Part shown: piece by piece, positions 15,881-26,581 of the stretch
Layout of the letters: each line of letters starts with the position of its first letter
Numbering within the stretch: the stretch's first letter is position 1
Made by a program: the position numbers and the translations under genes
NCBI GenBank assembly: GCA_026314275.1
Contig: CP111109.1
Span: 2,356,001-2,420,000 of the forward strand
From: JAGOEY01 sp017997515
GTDB taxonomy: Bacteria > Pseudomonadota > Gammaproteobacteria > Burkholderiales > Burkholderiaceae_C
DNA length: 64,000 bases
Reading direction: 5' to 3'
Notes under the pieces: model-generated
The model's input: the letters and a program-made list of their open reading frames with translations, nothing else
Database searches by the model: none
Told to the model about the DNA's origin: nothing

Positions 15881-17080
15881 ATGAGCAAACAAATCCAAGA
15901 CGCCTACATCGTCGCCGCGACCCGCACACCCATCGGCCGGTCGCACCGCGGGTTCTTCCGCAATACCCGGCCCGACGACCTGCTGGCCACCACGCTGCGC
16001 GCCGCGCTGGCACAGGTGCCGGGCCTCGATCCGGTGGCGATTGAAGACATCATCTGCGGCTGCGCTATCCCCGAGGGAAGCCAGGGCCTGAACGTGGCAC
16101 GTATTGGTGCGGTGCTGGCGGGTCTGCCCACCAGCGTGGGGGGTATCACCGTCAACCGCTTTTGTGCATCCGGTCTGTCGGCGGTGCAGATGGCGGCCGA
16201 CCGCATCCGTGTGGGCGAAGCGGAAGTCATGATCGCTGCGGGCGTTGAGAGCATGAGCATGGTGCCGATGATGGGTAACTCGCCCTCCTTGTCGCCGTCG
16301 ATCTTCGAGCGTGAAGGTGACGTGGGTATTGCCTACGGCATGGGTCTGACCGCTGAGAAGGTGGCGCAGCAGTGGAAGGTCAGCCGCGACGCACAGGATG
16401 CATTTGCGCTGGCATCCCACCAGAAGGCGCTCAAGGCCCAGCAGGCCGGTGAGTTCACCGACGAGATCACGCCCATCGAAGTGACCGACCGCAGTGCCGA
16501 CCTGGACAGCGGTGAACCCATCGTCAGCACCCGCACCGTGAGCCTGGACGAAGGCGCACGCCCCGACACCAGCATCGAAGGCCTGGGCAAGCTGCGCACC
16601 GTGTTCTCGGCACGGGGCTCGGTGACGGCGGGCAACAGTTCGCAAACGTCGGACGGTGCCGGTGCACTCATTCTGGCCAGCGAAAAAGCGATCAAACAAT
16701 TCGGCCTGACACCCCTGGCACGTTTTGTGAGTTTCGCCAGCAAGGGTGTGCCACCGCACATCATGGGTATCGGGCCGATTGAGGCCATCCCAGCGGCGCT
16801 GCGTTACGCGGGCCTGCGCAGTAGCGACATCGACTGGTTCGAGCTGAACGAAGCTTTTGCCGCGCAGTCGCTGGCGGTCATGAACACGCTGGGGCTCGAC
16901 CCGGCCAAGGTCAACCCCATGGGCGGCGCGATTGCGCTGGGCCACCCGCTGGGTGCCACCGGTGCCATCCGTTCCGCCACGGTGATCCATGCGCTGCGCC
17001 GCCACAAGCTGCGCTACGGCATGGTCACCATGTGTGTGGGCATGGGGCAGGGCGCAGCTGGGATTTTTGAGGCGGTGTAA
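15881..17080 (+). CDS. Acetyl-CoA C-acyltransferase (3-ketoacyl-CoA thiolase)
   Basis: The 399-aa protein has the thiolase signatures: NRFCASGLSAVQMAADRI (active Cys near residue 94), NPMGGAIALGHPLGATGAIR with the catalytic His near 350, and VTMCVGMGQGAAGIF with the second Cys near 385. It cleaves 3-ketoacyl-CoA to acetyl-CoA and a shortened acyl-CoA. The start has a TAGGAG ribosome site provided by the end of the DUF559 element. It is the last core enzyme of this beta-oxidation operon. Confidence 0.94.
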   Translation: MSKQIQDAYIVAATRTPIGRSHRGFFRNTRPDDLLATTLRAALAQVPGLDPVAIEDIICGCAIPEGSQGLNVARIGAVLAGLPTSVGGITVNRFCASGLSAVQMAADRIRVGEAEVMIAAGVESMSMVPMMGNSPSLSPSIFEREGDVGIAYGMGLTAEKVAQQWKVSRDAQDAFALASHQKALKAQQAGEFTDEITPIEVTDRSADLDSGEPIVSTRTVSLDEGARPDTSIEGLGKLRTVFSARGSVTAGNSSQTSDGAGALILASEKAIKQFGLTPLARFVSFASKGVPPHIMGIGPIEAIPAALRYAGLRSSDIDWFELNEAFAAQSLAVMNTLGLDPAKVNPMGGAIALGHPLGATGAIRSATVIHALRRHKLRYGMVTMCVGMGQGAAGIFEAV

Positions 17081-17150
17081 ACCAGGCGTGGTGTGTCGCC
17101 GTCACGGAAACGACTGCCGGAACTTTTCACATCCCCGACACTTGGCCCCT

Positions 17151-17972
17151 ATGCGAACACACTCTTTTGACACAGCCCTGCAGCTGCACGAAACGGCCCC
17201 CGGCCAGTACACCGGCCACACCAGCCCCGGCTACTGGAACATGGTGGGGCCATTCGGTGGCATCACCGCAGCCATGGCACTGCGGGCCATCCTGCAGCAC
17301 CCCGACCTGCTGGGCGACCCGCTGTCGCTGACTGTCAACTACGCCGGGGCGCTGGTGGAGGGGCCGTTCACCTTGTCGGCCCGCCCGGTGCGCACCAACC
17401 GGTCCACCCAGCACTGGACGGTGGAGTTGCTGCAAACCGGTGCCGATGGCGCCCCGGTGGTCACCACCACCGCCACCGCCGTGACCGCCGCCCGGCGTGA
17501 AACCTGGAGCATGAACGACACGCCGATGCCAGTGGTGTCTGCCCCTGCCGATGTGCCGCCCATGGTGGGGGCCAGCGGTGTGGAATGGTTGAACCGCTAC
17601 GAGATGCGCCCGGTGTCGGGCCACATTCCGCAGCGCTGGGACGGCAGCGGTGACCACAGCCAGACGCAGCTCTGGATGCGCGACCACCCGCCGCGCCCGC
17701 TGGACTTCTGTTCACTGGCTGCGCTGGCCGATGTGTTTTACCCCCGTGTCTGGTTGCGCCGCGCCCTGCATGTGCCTGCGGGCACCGTGTCGATCACGGT
17801 GTACTTTCACGCCAGCCCGCAGCAGCTGGCTGCCGCAGGTGACGGCTACCTGCTGGGCCAGGCCCGTGCGCAGGAGTTTCGCAACGGGTTTTTCGACCAG
17901 ACCGGCCAGCTGTGGAGCACCGACGGCACCCTGCTGGCCACCACCCACCAGATTGTGTATTTCAAGGAATAG
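17151..17972 (+). CDS. Acyl-CoA thioesterase family protein (TesB-like hotdog)
   Basis: The ATG at 17151 gives 273 aa beginning MRTHSFDTALQLHETAPGQY; longer readings run into the thiolase gene. It has a double hotdog pattern: GPFGGITAAMALRAILQHPD near residue 40 and LTVNYAGALVEGPF, then a second half with PLDFCSLAALADVFYPRVW and VSITVYFHA. Such enzymes hydrolyse acyl-CoA and may relieve CoA shortage during fatty acid breakdown. It lies 70 bp after the thiolase and 45 bp before an enoyl-CoA hydratase. Confidence 0.8.
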   Translation: MRTHSFDTALQLHETAPGQYTGHTSPGYWNMVGPFGGITAAMALRAILQHPDLLGDPLSLTVNYAGALVEGPFTLSARPVRTNRSTQHWTVELLQTGADGAPVVTTTATAVTAARRETWSMNDTPMPVVSAPADVPPMVGASGVEWLNRYEMRPVSGHIPQRWDGSGDHSQTQLWMRDHPPRPLDFCSLAALADVFYPRVWLRRALHVPAGTVSITVYFHASPQQLAAAGDGYLLGQARAQEFRNGFFDQTGQLWSTDGTLLATTHQIVYFKE

Positions 17973-18017
17973 GGCACGCGCCCGTTCCAGCCCACCTATT
18001 TGTATTGGAGATTCCCC

Positions 18018-18782
18018 ATGAGCGACATCCTCGTCCACACCGAAGCCGGTGTCACCACCATCACGCTGAACCGCGTGGACAAAAAGAATTCCATCACCAC
18101 CGCCATGTACACCACCATGGCCGACGCGCTGGACCAGGCGCAGGCCGATGCCGCCGTGCGGGTGGTGCTGCTGCAGGGTGATGTGACGATCTTCAGCGCG
18201 GGTAACGACATTGGCGATTTTTTGAACAAGCCACCTGCGGGAGAGCAGTCACCGGTGTTCCGCTTCCTGCATGGCATCGCCGCATTCCCCAAACCCATCG
18301 TTGCGGCCGTGTGTGGCCCGGCTGTGGGTATCGGCACCACGATGCTGTTGCACTGCGACCTGGTGTACGCGGGCGACAACGCGGCGTTCTCGCTGCCCTT
18401 CGTGAACCTGGGCCTGTGCCCCGAGGCCGCGTCCAGCCTGCTGCTGCCGCAAATGTTTGGTTACCACCGCGCTGCCGAGGCGCTGTTCCTGGGCGAGCCC
18501 TTCATGGCCGAAGCCGCGCTTGAAATTGGCCTGGTCAACCGCATCGTGCCGCCCACCGAAGTGAATGCCATGGCGCAGACCCAGGCCCGCAAACTCGCTG
18601 CCAAACCACTGAGCTCACTGGTCGAAACCAAACGCCTGATGAAAAAAGGCCAGGCAATGCAGGTGGCGCAGCAGATGGATGAAGAGAGTGCCGTCTTCGG
18701 CCGTATGCTGCGTGAACCCGCCGCCCGCGAAGCTTTTACGGCGTTTATGGAGAAGCGTAAGCCGGACTTCAGCGCAGTCTGA
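18018..18782 (+). CDS. Enoyl-CoA hydratase/isomerase family protein
   Basis: The start at 18018 (MSDILVHTEAGVTTITLNR) follows GGAG and gives 254 aa. Crotonase signatures are SAGNDIGDFL near residue 60 (oxyanion hole), AAVCGPAVGIGTTMLLHCDL near 100, and LPFVNLGLCPEAASSLLLP. The CPEAAS stretch, with Glu where catalytic residues fall, suggests hydratase or delta-isomerase activity. It ends the beta-oxidation operon, followed by a degenerate family A repeat. Confidence 0.85.
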   Translation: MSDILVHTEAGVTTITLNRVDKKNSITTAMYTTMADALDQAQADAAVRVVLLQGDVTIFSAGNDIGDFLNKPPAGEQSPVFRFLHGIAAFPKPIVAAVCGPAVGIGTTMLLHCDLVYAGDNAAFSLPFVNLGLCPEAASSLLLPQMFGYHRAAEALFLGEPFMAEAALEIGLVNRIVPPTEVNAMAQTQARKLAAKPLSSLVETKRLMKKGQAMQVAQQMDEESAVFGRMLREPAAREAFTAFMEKRKPDFSAV

Positions 18783-18854
18783 AGTCCGTCCGCCACGCAA
18801 GTGGCGTGTGACGCGCAGCGGTACTCTTGCAGGCTTTCAGCGGAGCCAAAAGCG

Positions 18855-18930
18855 CAAGCCCATTTCTGCTGTTTTAAGCATGAAATAAGCCTCTAGCGCC
18901 CATTCAGCGTGCGTAGAGTGCTATGAATAG
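18855..18930. repeat. Degenerate family A repeat after the beta-oxidation operon
   Basis: CTCTAGCGC and GTGCGTAGAG form an imperfect palindrome flanked by AT-rich boxes (CTGCTGTTTTAAGC and GCTATGAATAG), matching the layout of the intergenic family A copies. It may serve as the operon terminator. Confidence 0.4.
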
Positions 18931-18969
18931 TGAAGTATTCACCCTGCTCCCCACGCCGGGCCTGTGCAC

Positions 18970-19296
18970 TTATGCAGCCAGTGCAACCCGGTGGGGCTGG
19001 CTGGACTGCGCCACCCAGATCAAGCCCTGCTCATGGGCGTAACGGTGTGCGGCGTCTGCGGACTCAAAGAGGTCCTTGAAGCGCATGACACGGTCGGTGG
19101 ACGCACTGCCACGGCCGCTGCGGATGGAGACGCTGGCGCCGTAGCGGCCATCGTCGAGACGTTTGGAGAGGGGAGATACGAGGTATTTGCCGACTGCGGT
19201 AGAGAGTTGGTTAGAGATCAATGGAATAAAAAATACAAGGCTGCGCAGAGCACAACAAGGGAAAAGGCATGCCCCGATGCCAGTGGTTCCGCTCAC
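18970..19296 (-). CDS. Small conserved protein, possibly CV_2116-like
   Basis: The minus-strand frame ends with a well-formed small domain: KYLVSPLSKRLDDGRYGASV, then RVMRFKDLFESADAAHRYAH and EQGLIWV. Small betaproteobacterial proteins of about 60-80 aa have this pattern (Y-V-x-P-L, DDGRY-A-S-I, F-x-F, A-x-A-x-x-YA-x-x-Q-G-x-W). No function is known to me. The ATG at 19296 gives 108 aa with an atypical N-terminus, so the true start may be a TTG near 19220. Plus-strand readings of the same DNA look random. Confidence 0.5.
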   Translation of the reverse strand: MSGTTGIGACLFPCCALRSLVFFIPLISNQLSTAVGKYLVSPLSKRLDDGRYGASVSIRSGRGSASTDRVMRFKDLFESADAAHRYAHEQGLIWVAQSSQPHRVALAA

Positions 19297-19589
19297 AACC
19301 CGGTCCAGTCACCATCCGCCGGATGCGGAAGTGGCTACTGGGCGCTGCAGCAGCAGCGATGGAGGAGGGTCGAGGGAGTTTGGGGTGTTTGTGTGCCAAC
19401 CGAAGTGGCACGACCCACGCGATGACGGGGCTAAAACCAAGGCACCTCTGCTGAAGGGGCCGGCACCAGGACAAGGCATGGTGCAATGGAAGTCTGAAAC
19501 GCGATTGGCGCATTCTATCATGCACCGCCAGAAGTGTGCCCGTGGGCCGCAGGGGCGGGTCTGGTAAGGTGCGCCAAGAGACAAAAACC
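19297..19589. other. Intergenic region, nothing recognised
   Basis: This stretch of about 290 bp has short overlapping open frames on both strands with no family resemblance. It must carry the promoters of the divergent small gene and the thioesterase, but no clear -35/-10 pair stands out. Confidence 0.5.
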
Positions 19590-20072
19590 ATGACCCCCAA
19601 AACCATTACCCCTGTTGTGTTCGAGCCTGAATTTATTGCCGGGCTGAGCGATATTTTCGAAGACAAAATTGTGTTCAACCGCATGCTGGGCCTGAAGATC
19701 ACCAGCGTGTTGCCCGAGCGGGTGAGCGCACGTATCGACATGCGCCCCGAGCTGATTGGCCACTACGCCTACAACCGTATCCACGGGGGTGTCATCAGTG
19801 CCGGGCTGGACGCCATGGGGGGCTTGGCCGTGATGGCTGCCATCGGTGCGCGCCATATGGACGAGCCGCCGGAGCAGCGCCTGCACCGGTTTGCCAAGCT
19901 GGGCACCATCGATTTGCGGGTGGACTACCTGCGCCCCGGCATTGGCACCCATTTCGAATTACACGCCGAAGTGCTGCGCCTGGGCTCGCGGGTGGCGTCC
20001 ACCCGTATGGAGTTTGTGGGGCCGGACGGGCGGCTGATGTCGAGCGCGGCGGCGGCTTACATCGTCTCGTGA
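19590..20072 (+). CDS. Hotdog-fold thioesterase (PaaI/YiiD-C type)
   Basis: The start at 19590 (MTPKTITPVVFEPEF) gives 160 aa; an upstream in-frame ATG at 19536 adds a low-complexity extension. The hotdog signature is NRIHGGVISAGLDAMGGLAVMAA near residues 65-85, preceded by NRMLGLKITSVLPERVSARI and followed by DLRVDYLRPG. It probably hydrolyses an acyl-CoA. It stands alone between the small conserved gene and a family A repeat. Confidence 0.8.
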   Translation: MTPKTITPVVFEPEFIAGLSDIFEDKIVFNRMLGLKITSVLPERVSARIDMRPELIGHYAYNRIHGGVISAGLDAMGGLAVMAAIGARHMDEPPEQRLHRFAKLGTIDLRVDYLRPGIGTHFELHAEVLRLGSRVASTRMEFVGPDGRLMSSAAAAYIVS

Positions 20073-20104
20073 GCAGGTTGCCCAAGCGATTGGCCGGGTG
20101 TTTA

Positions 20105-20160
20105 TATAAGAAATAGGCTTCAAGCGCACGTCTGTCGTGCGCAAGCAGCTATCAATTAAA
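20105..20160. repeat. Family A palindromic repeat between convergent genes
   Basis: GCGCACG-TCTGT-CGTGCGC (20124-20142) is a perfect 7-bp stem, flanked by AAATAGGCTT on one side and AAGCAGCTATCAATT on the other. It separates the thioesterase and the convergent phospholipase D gene and probably terminates both. Confidence 0.6.
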
Positions 20161-20168
20161 GAGCAAAA

Positions 20169-21872
20169 TCACAGCATCTCTTCCGGCGCAAAAGGCCCCG
20201 CCAGCTTCAGCAATATCTTCAGCCCCATGCGGGCATCCGGTTCACTGCTGAGCACTTCGCCGGGCTGCCCGGGTGTCTCCGACGGGGTTGTCCAGCGCAG
20301 CTGGCCGTCCTGCAGGCTGAGTTCGTAGCTGTCGTCCAGGCTCTGGTCGATGGCCGCTTCCATGGCGGCCGACAACTTGCGGCTGCGGATGACCATGCCC
20401 AGCTCGGTGTTCTGCAACTGCGAGCGCAAGTCCAGGTTCATCGACCCGACCACCAGCAAACGGCTGTCGATCACCAGTGCCTTGGTGTGCAGGCTGGCGC
20501 GGGAGTCCGGGGTGGAGCCAAAAAAGCGCTGCTGTGTCTTGCCCTCAGCGCGCATCTCAAACAGCTCGACACCCGCTTCCAGCAAGGGCTGGCGGTAACG
20601 CGCATACCCGACATGGGCCAGCGGTGCATCGTTGGAGGCGAGGGAGTTGGTCAGCACCCGCACGCGTACGCCGCGTTGGCGCAGGGTGGTGAACACCTCC
20701 ATCATGCGGGGGCCGGGCACAAAGTACGGCGAGATGATCAGCACCTCTTTTTGCGCACGGGTGACGATGTTCAGCACGCCGTCCACCACGTTGTCATCGC
20801 GGTCACTTTCGTCCAGCGGGTTTTCGGGTGCGATCTTGGTGGGTTTGTCGACCAGCAGGGCCGACGGTGCCCAGGCCAGTGCCAGTGTGCCGGACTGTAT
20901 TTCGCGGGCCATGGCGGTGGCACCGGGGACGGGGTGGCCTTCCACCACAGCAGGCGCGGCGGGGGTGGTGTCTGCAGCATCCACCGGGGCCGATGCCACA
21001 CGGGTTTGGGTTCCTGCAGAAGACGCAGCCGGTGGGGCGGGGGCTGGGTCGGCGTAAAACGCCTTCAGGTCATTGCCACTCAGGACGTTGCGCACCGGAT
21101 AGGCGCGGATGTCGTTCCAGTAGGCGTCAAAGCTGTGGGACAGATCGGTGACCATCGGGCCCGCCACCAGCAAGTCCAGGTCGAGGAAGTTGCTGGTGTC
21201 GCTCTGGCCAAAATACGCGTCACCCAGGTTGCGCCCGCCCGCCACGGCGAGTGTGTTGTCGGCCACCAGGATCTTGTTGTGCATACGCTGCTGGATACGT
21301 TTGAAGTCAAATAGCGACCCCAGGATGCGGCCGGCCTGCGAGCTGCGCGGGCCGGACACGGGGTTGAACATGCGCACTTCGATGCCAGGCTCCAGGTCCA
21401 GCCGCAGCACGGCCACGTTTTTGCCCACGGCGTTGAAGTCGTCCAGCAGCAAACGCACCCGTACGCCGCGGCGCGCGGCCTCGCGCAGGCGCTCCATCAA
21501 CGCTTCGGTCGAGCTGTCGTAGTGGATGGTGTAGTACTGCAGGTCGAGTGTTTTGGTGGCTGCGTCGATCAGCGCCATACGGCTGCCATAGGCGGCCTCG
21601 GACGAACCCAGCAGGCGAAAGCCCGAGAGGCTGGGGCGCTTGTCGTCCTTGGGGCGGGATGCATCCACCAGCGCAGCCAGTGGCAAACCCGTGTTGCTGG
21701 CCAGCGCATGGGTGGGCTCATGGGGTGCCTGTGCCGGCAGGTTGCCACAGCCTGCAAGCCCAAGCACCATTGCCGACAGCCCCGCCGTCCACCAGGCCCT
21801 GGTGCGGCGCAGGCGAGGGAATGGGGTCGAGGTGACCGGGGCGGCAAGGGTGTCAGCAAAGGAAAGGGTCAC
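20169..21872 (-). CDS. Phospholipase D-family lipoprotein (cardiolipin synthase-like)
   Basis: The 567-aa protein has two HKD motifs, HNKILVAD at 198-205 and HTKALVID near 460, each followed by the GG/GS-N segment, as in bacterial PLD/cardiolipin synthase enzymes. The N-terminus has an arginine-rich start, a hydrophobic segment and a lipobox LAGC (Cys42), so it is probably a membrane-anchored lipoprotein. An Ala/Pro-rich linker of about 60 residues (near 285-345) separates the halves. It could transfer or hydrolyse phosphatidyl groups; the substrate is not known. Confidence 0.87.
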   Translation of the reverse strand: MTLSFADTLAAPVTSTPFPRLRRTRAWWTAGLSAMVLGLAGCGNLPAQAPHEPTHALASNTGLPLAALVDASRPKDDKRPSLSGFRLLGSSEAAYGSRMALIDAATKTLDLQYYTIHYDSSTEALMERLREAARRGVRVRLLLDDFNAVGKNVAVLRLDLEPGIEVRMFNPVSGPRSSQAGRILGSLFDFKRIQQRMHNKILVADNTLAVAGGRNLGDAYFGQSDTSNFLDLDLLVAGPMVTDLSHSFDAYWNDIRAYPVRNVLSGNDLKAFYADPAPAPPAASSAGTQTRVASAPVDAADTTPAAPAVVEGHPVPGATAMAREIQSGTLALAWAPSALLVDKPTKIAPENPLDESDRDDNVVDGVLNIVTRAQKEVLIISPYFVPGPRMMEVFTTLRQRGVRVRVLTNSLASNDAPLAHVGYARYRQPLLEAGVELFEMRAEGKTQQRFFGSTPDSRASLHTKALVIDSRLLVVGSMNLDLRSQLQNTELGMVIRSRKLSAAMEAAIDQSLDDSYELSLQDGQLRWTTPSETPGQPGEVLSSEPDARMGLKILLKLAGPFAPEEML

Positions 21873-21999
21873 ATACGCTCCAGATGGCGCACGGCACCTG
21901 CCCTGCGTGGGCCCAATATACCGATTGCCAGCTGTTTATGTGTCGGACAAGCGCCACTGGCTGCGTCAGCCGTGCCAGCCGGTGTGGCGCTCGGTGGGT

Positions 22000-23913
22000 T
22001 TACGTGGACAGCGCGGTCCAGCGCTCCAGTGCGGCCATCAGTTCGTCCTCGATCAGCTCCCCGCGTGCGAGCAGCTTGGCGGCTTTGGCCCCGTCGGTGG
22101 CGTACAACGTGCCGTCAGCCAGGGCGGCCTGGATGTCGGTTTGTTCGGCCTCCAAAGCAGCAATCGACTCGGGCAAGGTGTCCAGCTCGCGCTGCTCTTT
22201 GTAGCTAAGCTTCTTTTTTGATAGCGGACTCTGCGCGTCCGCTGTGCGCTGGGAGGTGTTTTCGCTCTTGTTTTCTGCTGCAACGGCCGGTGCTGCGGGT
22301 TTGGCGGCACCTGCTGCGCTGGCGCGCTGGGCTGCAATCTCGCGGGCCCGGCGCGACTGGGTCAACCAGTCTTGCACGGTGCCTTCGTATTCACGCCACA
22401 GGCCGTCGCCTTCAAAAGCCAGTGTGCTGGTCACCACGTTGTCCATGAAGGTCCGGTCGTGACTGACCAAAAACACGGTGCCGTCGTAACTTTGCAGCAG
22501 CTCTTCCAGCAACTCGAGCGTGTCGATGTCGAGGTCGTTGGTGGGTTCGTCCAGTACCAGCACGTTGGCCGGGCGGGCAAACAGGCGCGCCAGCAGCAGG
22601 CGGTTGCGCTCTCCACCCGACAGGGAGCGTACTGGGGAATTCGCACGTGCGGGCGAGAACAGGAAGTCGCCCAGGTAACTCTTCACATGTTTGCGCTGGT
22701 TGCCAATCTCGATCCACTCGCTGCCGGGGCTGATGAAGTCTTCCAGCGTGGCATCCAGATCCAGCGCATTGCGCATCTGGTCAAAGTACGCCACTTGCAG
22801 GTTGGCCCCCTGGCGGATCTTGCCGCTGTCCGCCTGCAACTCGCCGAGGATGAGTTTGAGCAGGGTGGTTTTGCCCGCACCATTGGGGCCGAGCAGGCCG
22901 ATTTTTTCACCACGGACGATGGTGCCGGTGAAGTTCTTGACGATGAGTTTGTCGCCAAACGACTTGCCCACCTCGGTCAACTCGGCCACGATCTTGCCGC
23001 TGGTCTGGCCTTGGGCCACATCCATGTTGACGCTGCCCAGCGCATTGCGGCGCTCGGCGCGGCTGGCGCGCATGTCCTGCAGGCGGGTGATGCGACTCTG
23101 GCTGCGGGTGCGGCGGGCTTCCACACCTTTGCGGATCCAGATTTCCTCCTGCGCCAGCAGCTTGTCGGCCTTGGCGTTGATGACGGCTTCCTGCGCCAGC
23201 TGTTCTTCCTTTTGCAGCACATACTGCTCGAAGTTGCCGGGGTAGGAACCTAGACGGCCCCGGTCCAGCTCCACGATGCGGGTCGCAACCCGGTTCAGGA
23301 AGCTGCGGTCATGGGTGATGGTGACGATGCTGCCCTGGAAATCGATCAACAGTTCTTCCAACCACTCGATGGAGTCCAGGTCCAGGTGGTTGGTGGGTTC
23401 ATCTAATAAGAGGACGTCCGGGTGGGCCACCAGCGCCTGCGCCAGGGCCACACGTTTTTTGGTGCCGCCAGAGAGTGTGCCCACGACGGCGTTCGGGTCC
23501 AGGTGCAGGCGGTGCAGGGTTTCCTCCACACGCTGCTCCCAGTTCCAGGCGTCGTACGCCTCGATGATGGATTGCAAAGCGTTCAGGTCCAGCCCGTCTT
23601 CGCCAGACAGGTACTGGTCTCTTGCTGCAATAACGCCCGCCAGACCTACGCTAGCTGCTTCGAAAACAGTAGCGTCAGAGTCCAGGTTGGGCTCCTGCGC
23701 CACATAGGTGATGCGCAGACCGGTCTGCACCTGCAGGGCGCCATCGTCGGGTTTTTCCATCCCGGCGAGGATTTTGAGCATGGAGGACTTGCCCGCGCCG
23801 TTGCGGCCGATAAGGCCCACACGTTCAGCGGATTCAAGAGCGAAGTCGGCGTGGTCGAGAAGAGCGACGTGTCCAAAGGCCAGTTGGGCGTCGAGTAGGG
23901 TGATAAGTGCCAT
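22000..23913 (-). CDS. uup: ABC-F ATPase Uup
   Basis: The start at 23913 (MALITLLDAQLAFGHVALLD) gives 637 aa; the frame is open further upstream but without homology. Two ABC domains have Walker A GRNGAGKSS (near 38) and GPNGAGKTT (near 345), signature motifs LSGGTKKRVALAQAL and LSGGERNRLLLARLF, and Walker B DEPTNHLD and DEPTNDLD. The C-terminal Lys-rich coiled coil after residue 560 (KKKLSYKEQRELDTL) is the Uup-type DNA/RNA-binding domain. ABC-F proteins act on the ribosome; Uup also affects transposon excision. A repeat-like palindrome (AGCGGAC/GTCCGCT, about 22222-22242) falls in the linker before the coiled coil. Confidence 0.92.
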   Translation of the reverse strand: MALITLLDAQLAFGHVALLDHADFALESAERVGLIGRNGAGKSSMLKILAGMEKPDDGALQVQTGLRITYVAQEPNLDSDATVFEAASVGLAGVIAARDQYLSGEDGLDLNALQSIIEAYDAWNWEQRVEETLHRLHLDPNAVVGTLSGGTKKRVALAQALVAHPDVLLLDEPTNHLDLDSIEWLEELLIDFQGSIVTITHDRSFLNRVATRIVELDRGRLGSYPGNFEQYVLQKEEQLAQEAVINAKADKLLAQEEIWIRKGVEARRTRSQSRITRLQDMRASRAERRNALGSVNMDVAQGQTSGKIVAELTEVGKSFGDKLIVKNFTGTIVRGEKIGLLGPNGAGKTTLLKLILGELQADSGKIRQGANLQVAYFDQMRNALDLDATLEDFISPGSEWIEIGNQRKHVKSYLGDFLFSPARANSPVRSLSGGERNRLLLARLFARPANVLVLDEPTNDLDIDTLELLEELLQSYDGTVFLVSHDRTFMDNVVTSTLAFEGDGLWREYEGTVQDWLTQSRRAREIAAQRASAAGAAKPAAPAVAAENKSENTSQRTADAQSPLSKKKLSYKEQRELDTLPESIAALEAEQTDIQAALADGTLYATDGAKAAKLLARGELIEDELMAALERWTALST

Positions 23914-24246
23914 GTAGGCAGCGATTATCCCGTGCGTTCGTGTCGGGCGTGTGGGGGAGGATGTTTTGGCCGAAAGCCCTGAGGTGCGGATTGCGTCTGT
24001 AGACGCTCTTGGAGGATGTGCTTCCTCTCTATATAGAGAAGGGCGCGGGAGCTTGCTGTGCTTGGACGGCACCGCTTGGTGGCGGTTGCCTGCACTCCTA
24101 CATATATATAGATGGAGTGGTGGCAATGGCTGCTTGGTGGACGTGTCTTCCAGCCTTTGCTTGCTGGGCACCATCGGGCCACAAGATGAGCTGTCACAGT
24201 GGGTTCAAAAAATTCTTTCCAGTGGCGTGAGAAAGCCTAAAAACTG
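23914..24246. other. Region between uup and the rRNA promoters
   Basis: No credible gene is seen in this 333-bp stretch. It has a perfect 14-bp palindrome TCTCTATATAGAGA at 24026-24039 and a run of ATATATATAG near 24101. It separates the divergent uup gene from the rRNA operon. Confidence 0.5.
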
Positions 24247-24350
24247 ATGCTATACTAGCGGGCTCAGCAGATGAAAACACTACGGTGGATTGATTTGGTG
24301 GACTTGGATATCAGGCAGGTTGGGGTGGTTAAAAAACTTCTCAAATTTGT

Positions 24351-24380
24351 TTGACTGGTGATCAAAAACCGGTATATAAT
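24351..24380 (+). promoter_or_regulatory. rRNA operon promoter P1
   Basis: TTGACT (24351-24356) and TATAAT (24375-24380) with an 18-bp spacer lie about 390 bp upstream of the 16S gene. A further TATACT box at 24251-24256 may mark an earlier start, but its -35 region is weak. Confidence 0.75.
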
Positions 24381-24472
24381 TCGAGGCTCTGCTAAACGCA
24401 GCGGGATGATTCTGAAAAGAGTCTGAGTGCTGAGAAAAGCAGAAAGAGTTAAATAAAAAATAACTCGAAAGT

Positions 24473-24502
24473 TTGACAAGTTCTTCAAAAACGTGTTAGA
24501 AT
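24473..24502 (+). promoter_or_regulatory. rRNA operon promoter P2
   Basis: TTGACA (24473-24478) and TAGAAT (24497-24502) with an 18-bp spacer. The sequences after P1 and P2 are similar (AATTCGAGGCTC versus AATTCAAGGCTC), suggesting an ancient duplication of the promoter unit. Confidence 0.75.
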
Positions 24503-24598
24503 TCAAGGCTCAGCTGATCGCAGCTAGCAAGACGAAAAAGCAAAACGGCAGTGCAAACTGTAGCGAGTTTTTAAGTCAGGATCATTAAAAATATACAG

Positions 24599-24617
24599 CC
24601 GATAAGCGTGGGTGTTT
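24599..24617 (+). other. 5' arm of the 16S rRNA processing stem
   Basis: This 19-nt arm pairs with 26325-26343, downstream of 16S, with one mismatch. The two arms bracket the 16S gene and should form the RNase III processing stem. Confidence 0.7.
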
Positions 24618-24770
24618 GAAGGCGATTGCCAAGTTCTTTGGAACTAAGTGCAATGCACTTTAAACACTCATGAAGTAAAAAAGATATGAAAATCAGAAAT
24701 GAAGTTCATGTCAATTCCAATTTATGAGTGGCCTCTGGTGGTAACAGTCAGGGGCAAAAAATTCAAGATC

Positions 24771-26303
<1,533 letters not shown>

Positions 26304-26408
26304 CTGGAAACTGCAATCAAGTTTAAACACCCACACTTATCGGTTGTTGGAAGATAGTCGCTGATGACTACGTCTGGTTTTTCAGAAGATGTCAAAAGCG
26401 GCCGACTC

Positions 26409-26485
26409 GGGTCTGTAGCTCAGTTGGTTAGAGCACTGTGTTGATAACGCAGGGGTCGTTGGTTCGAGACCAACCAGACCCACCA
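26409..26485 (+). tRNA. tRNA-Ile (GAT)
   Basis: This 77-nt tRNA has acceptor GGGTCTG pairing with CAGACCC, anticodon GAT in the CTGTGTTGATAACGCAG arm, T arm GGTTCGAGACC and an encoded CCA. It sits in the 16S-23S spacer as usual for this group. Confidence 0.98.
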
Positions 26486-26505
26486 TTCTCCAATAACTGT
26501 ATTTT

Positions 26506-26581
26506 GGGGGTGTAGCTCACCTGGTAGAGCGGTTGCTTTGCAAGCAATAGGTAGCAGGTTCGAGTCCTGTCACCTCCACCA
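26506..26581 (+). tRNA. tRNA-Ala (TGC)
   Basis: This 76-nt tRNA has acceptor GGGGGTG pairing with CACCTCC (one G-U), anticodon TGC in GTTGCTTTGCAAGCAAT, T arm GGTTCGAGTCC and an encoded CCA. It lies 20 nt after tRNA-Ile. Confidence 0.98.

Noticed and set aside
18964..19567. Plus-strand frames between the enoyl-CoA hydratase and thioesterase
   Set aside because: No domain pattern; the minus-strand small domain explains the region better.
24026..24039. 14-bp palindrome TCTCTATATAGAGA upstream of the rRNA operon as an operator
   Set aside because: AT-rich self-complementary sequence with no partner regulator or second copy; too little to call a site.
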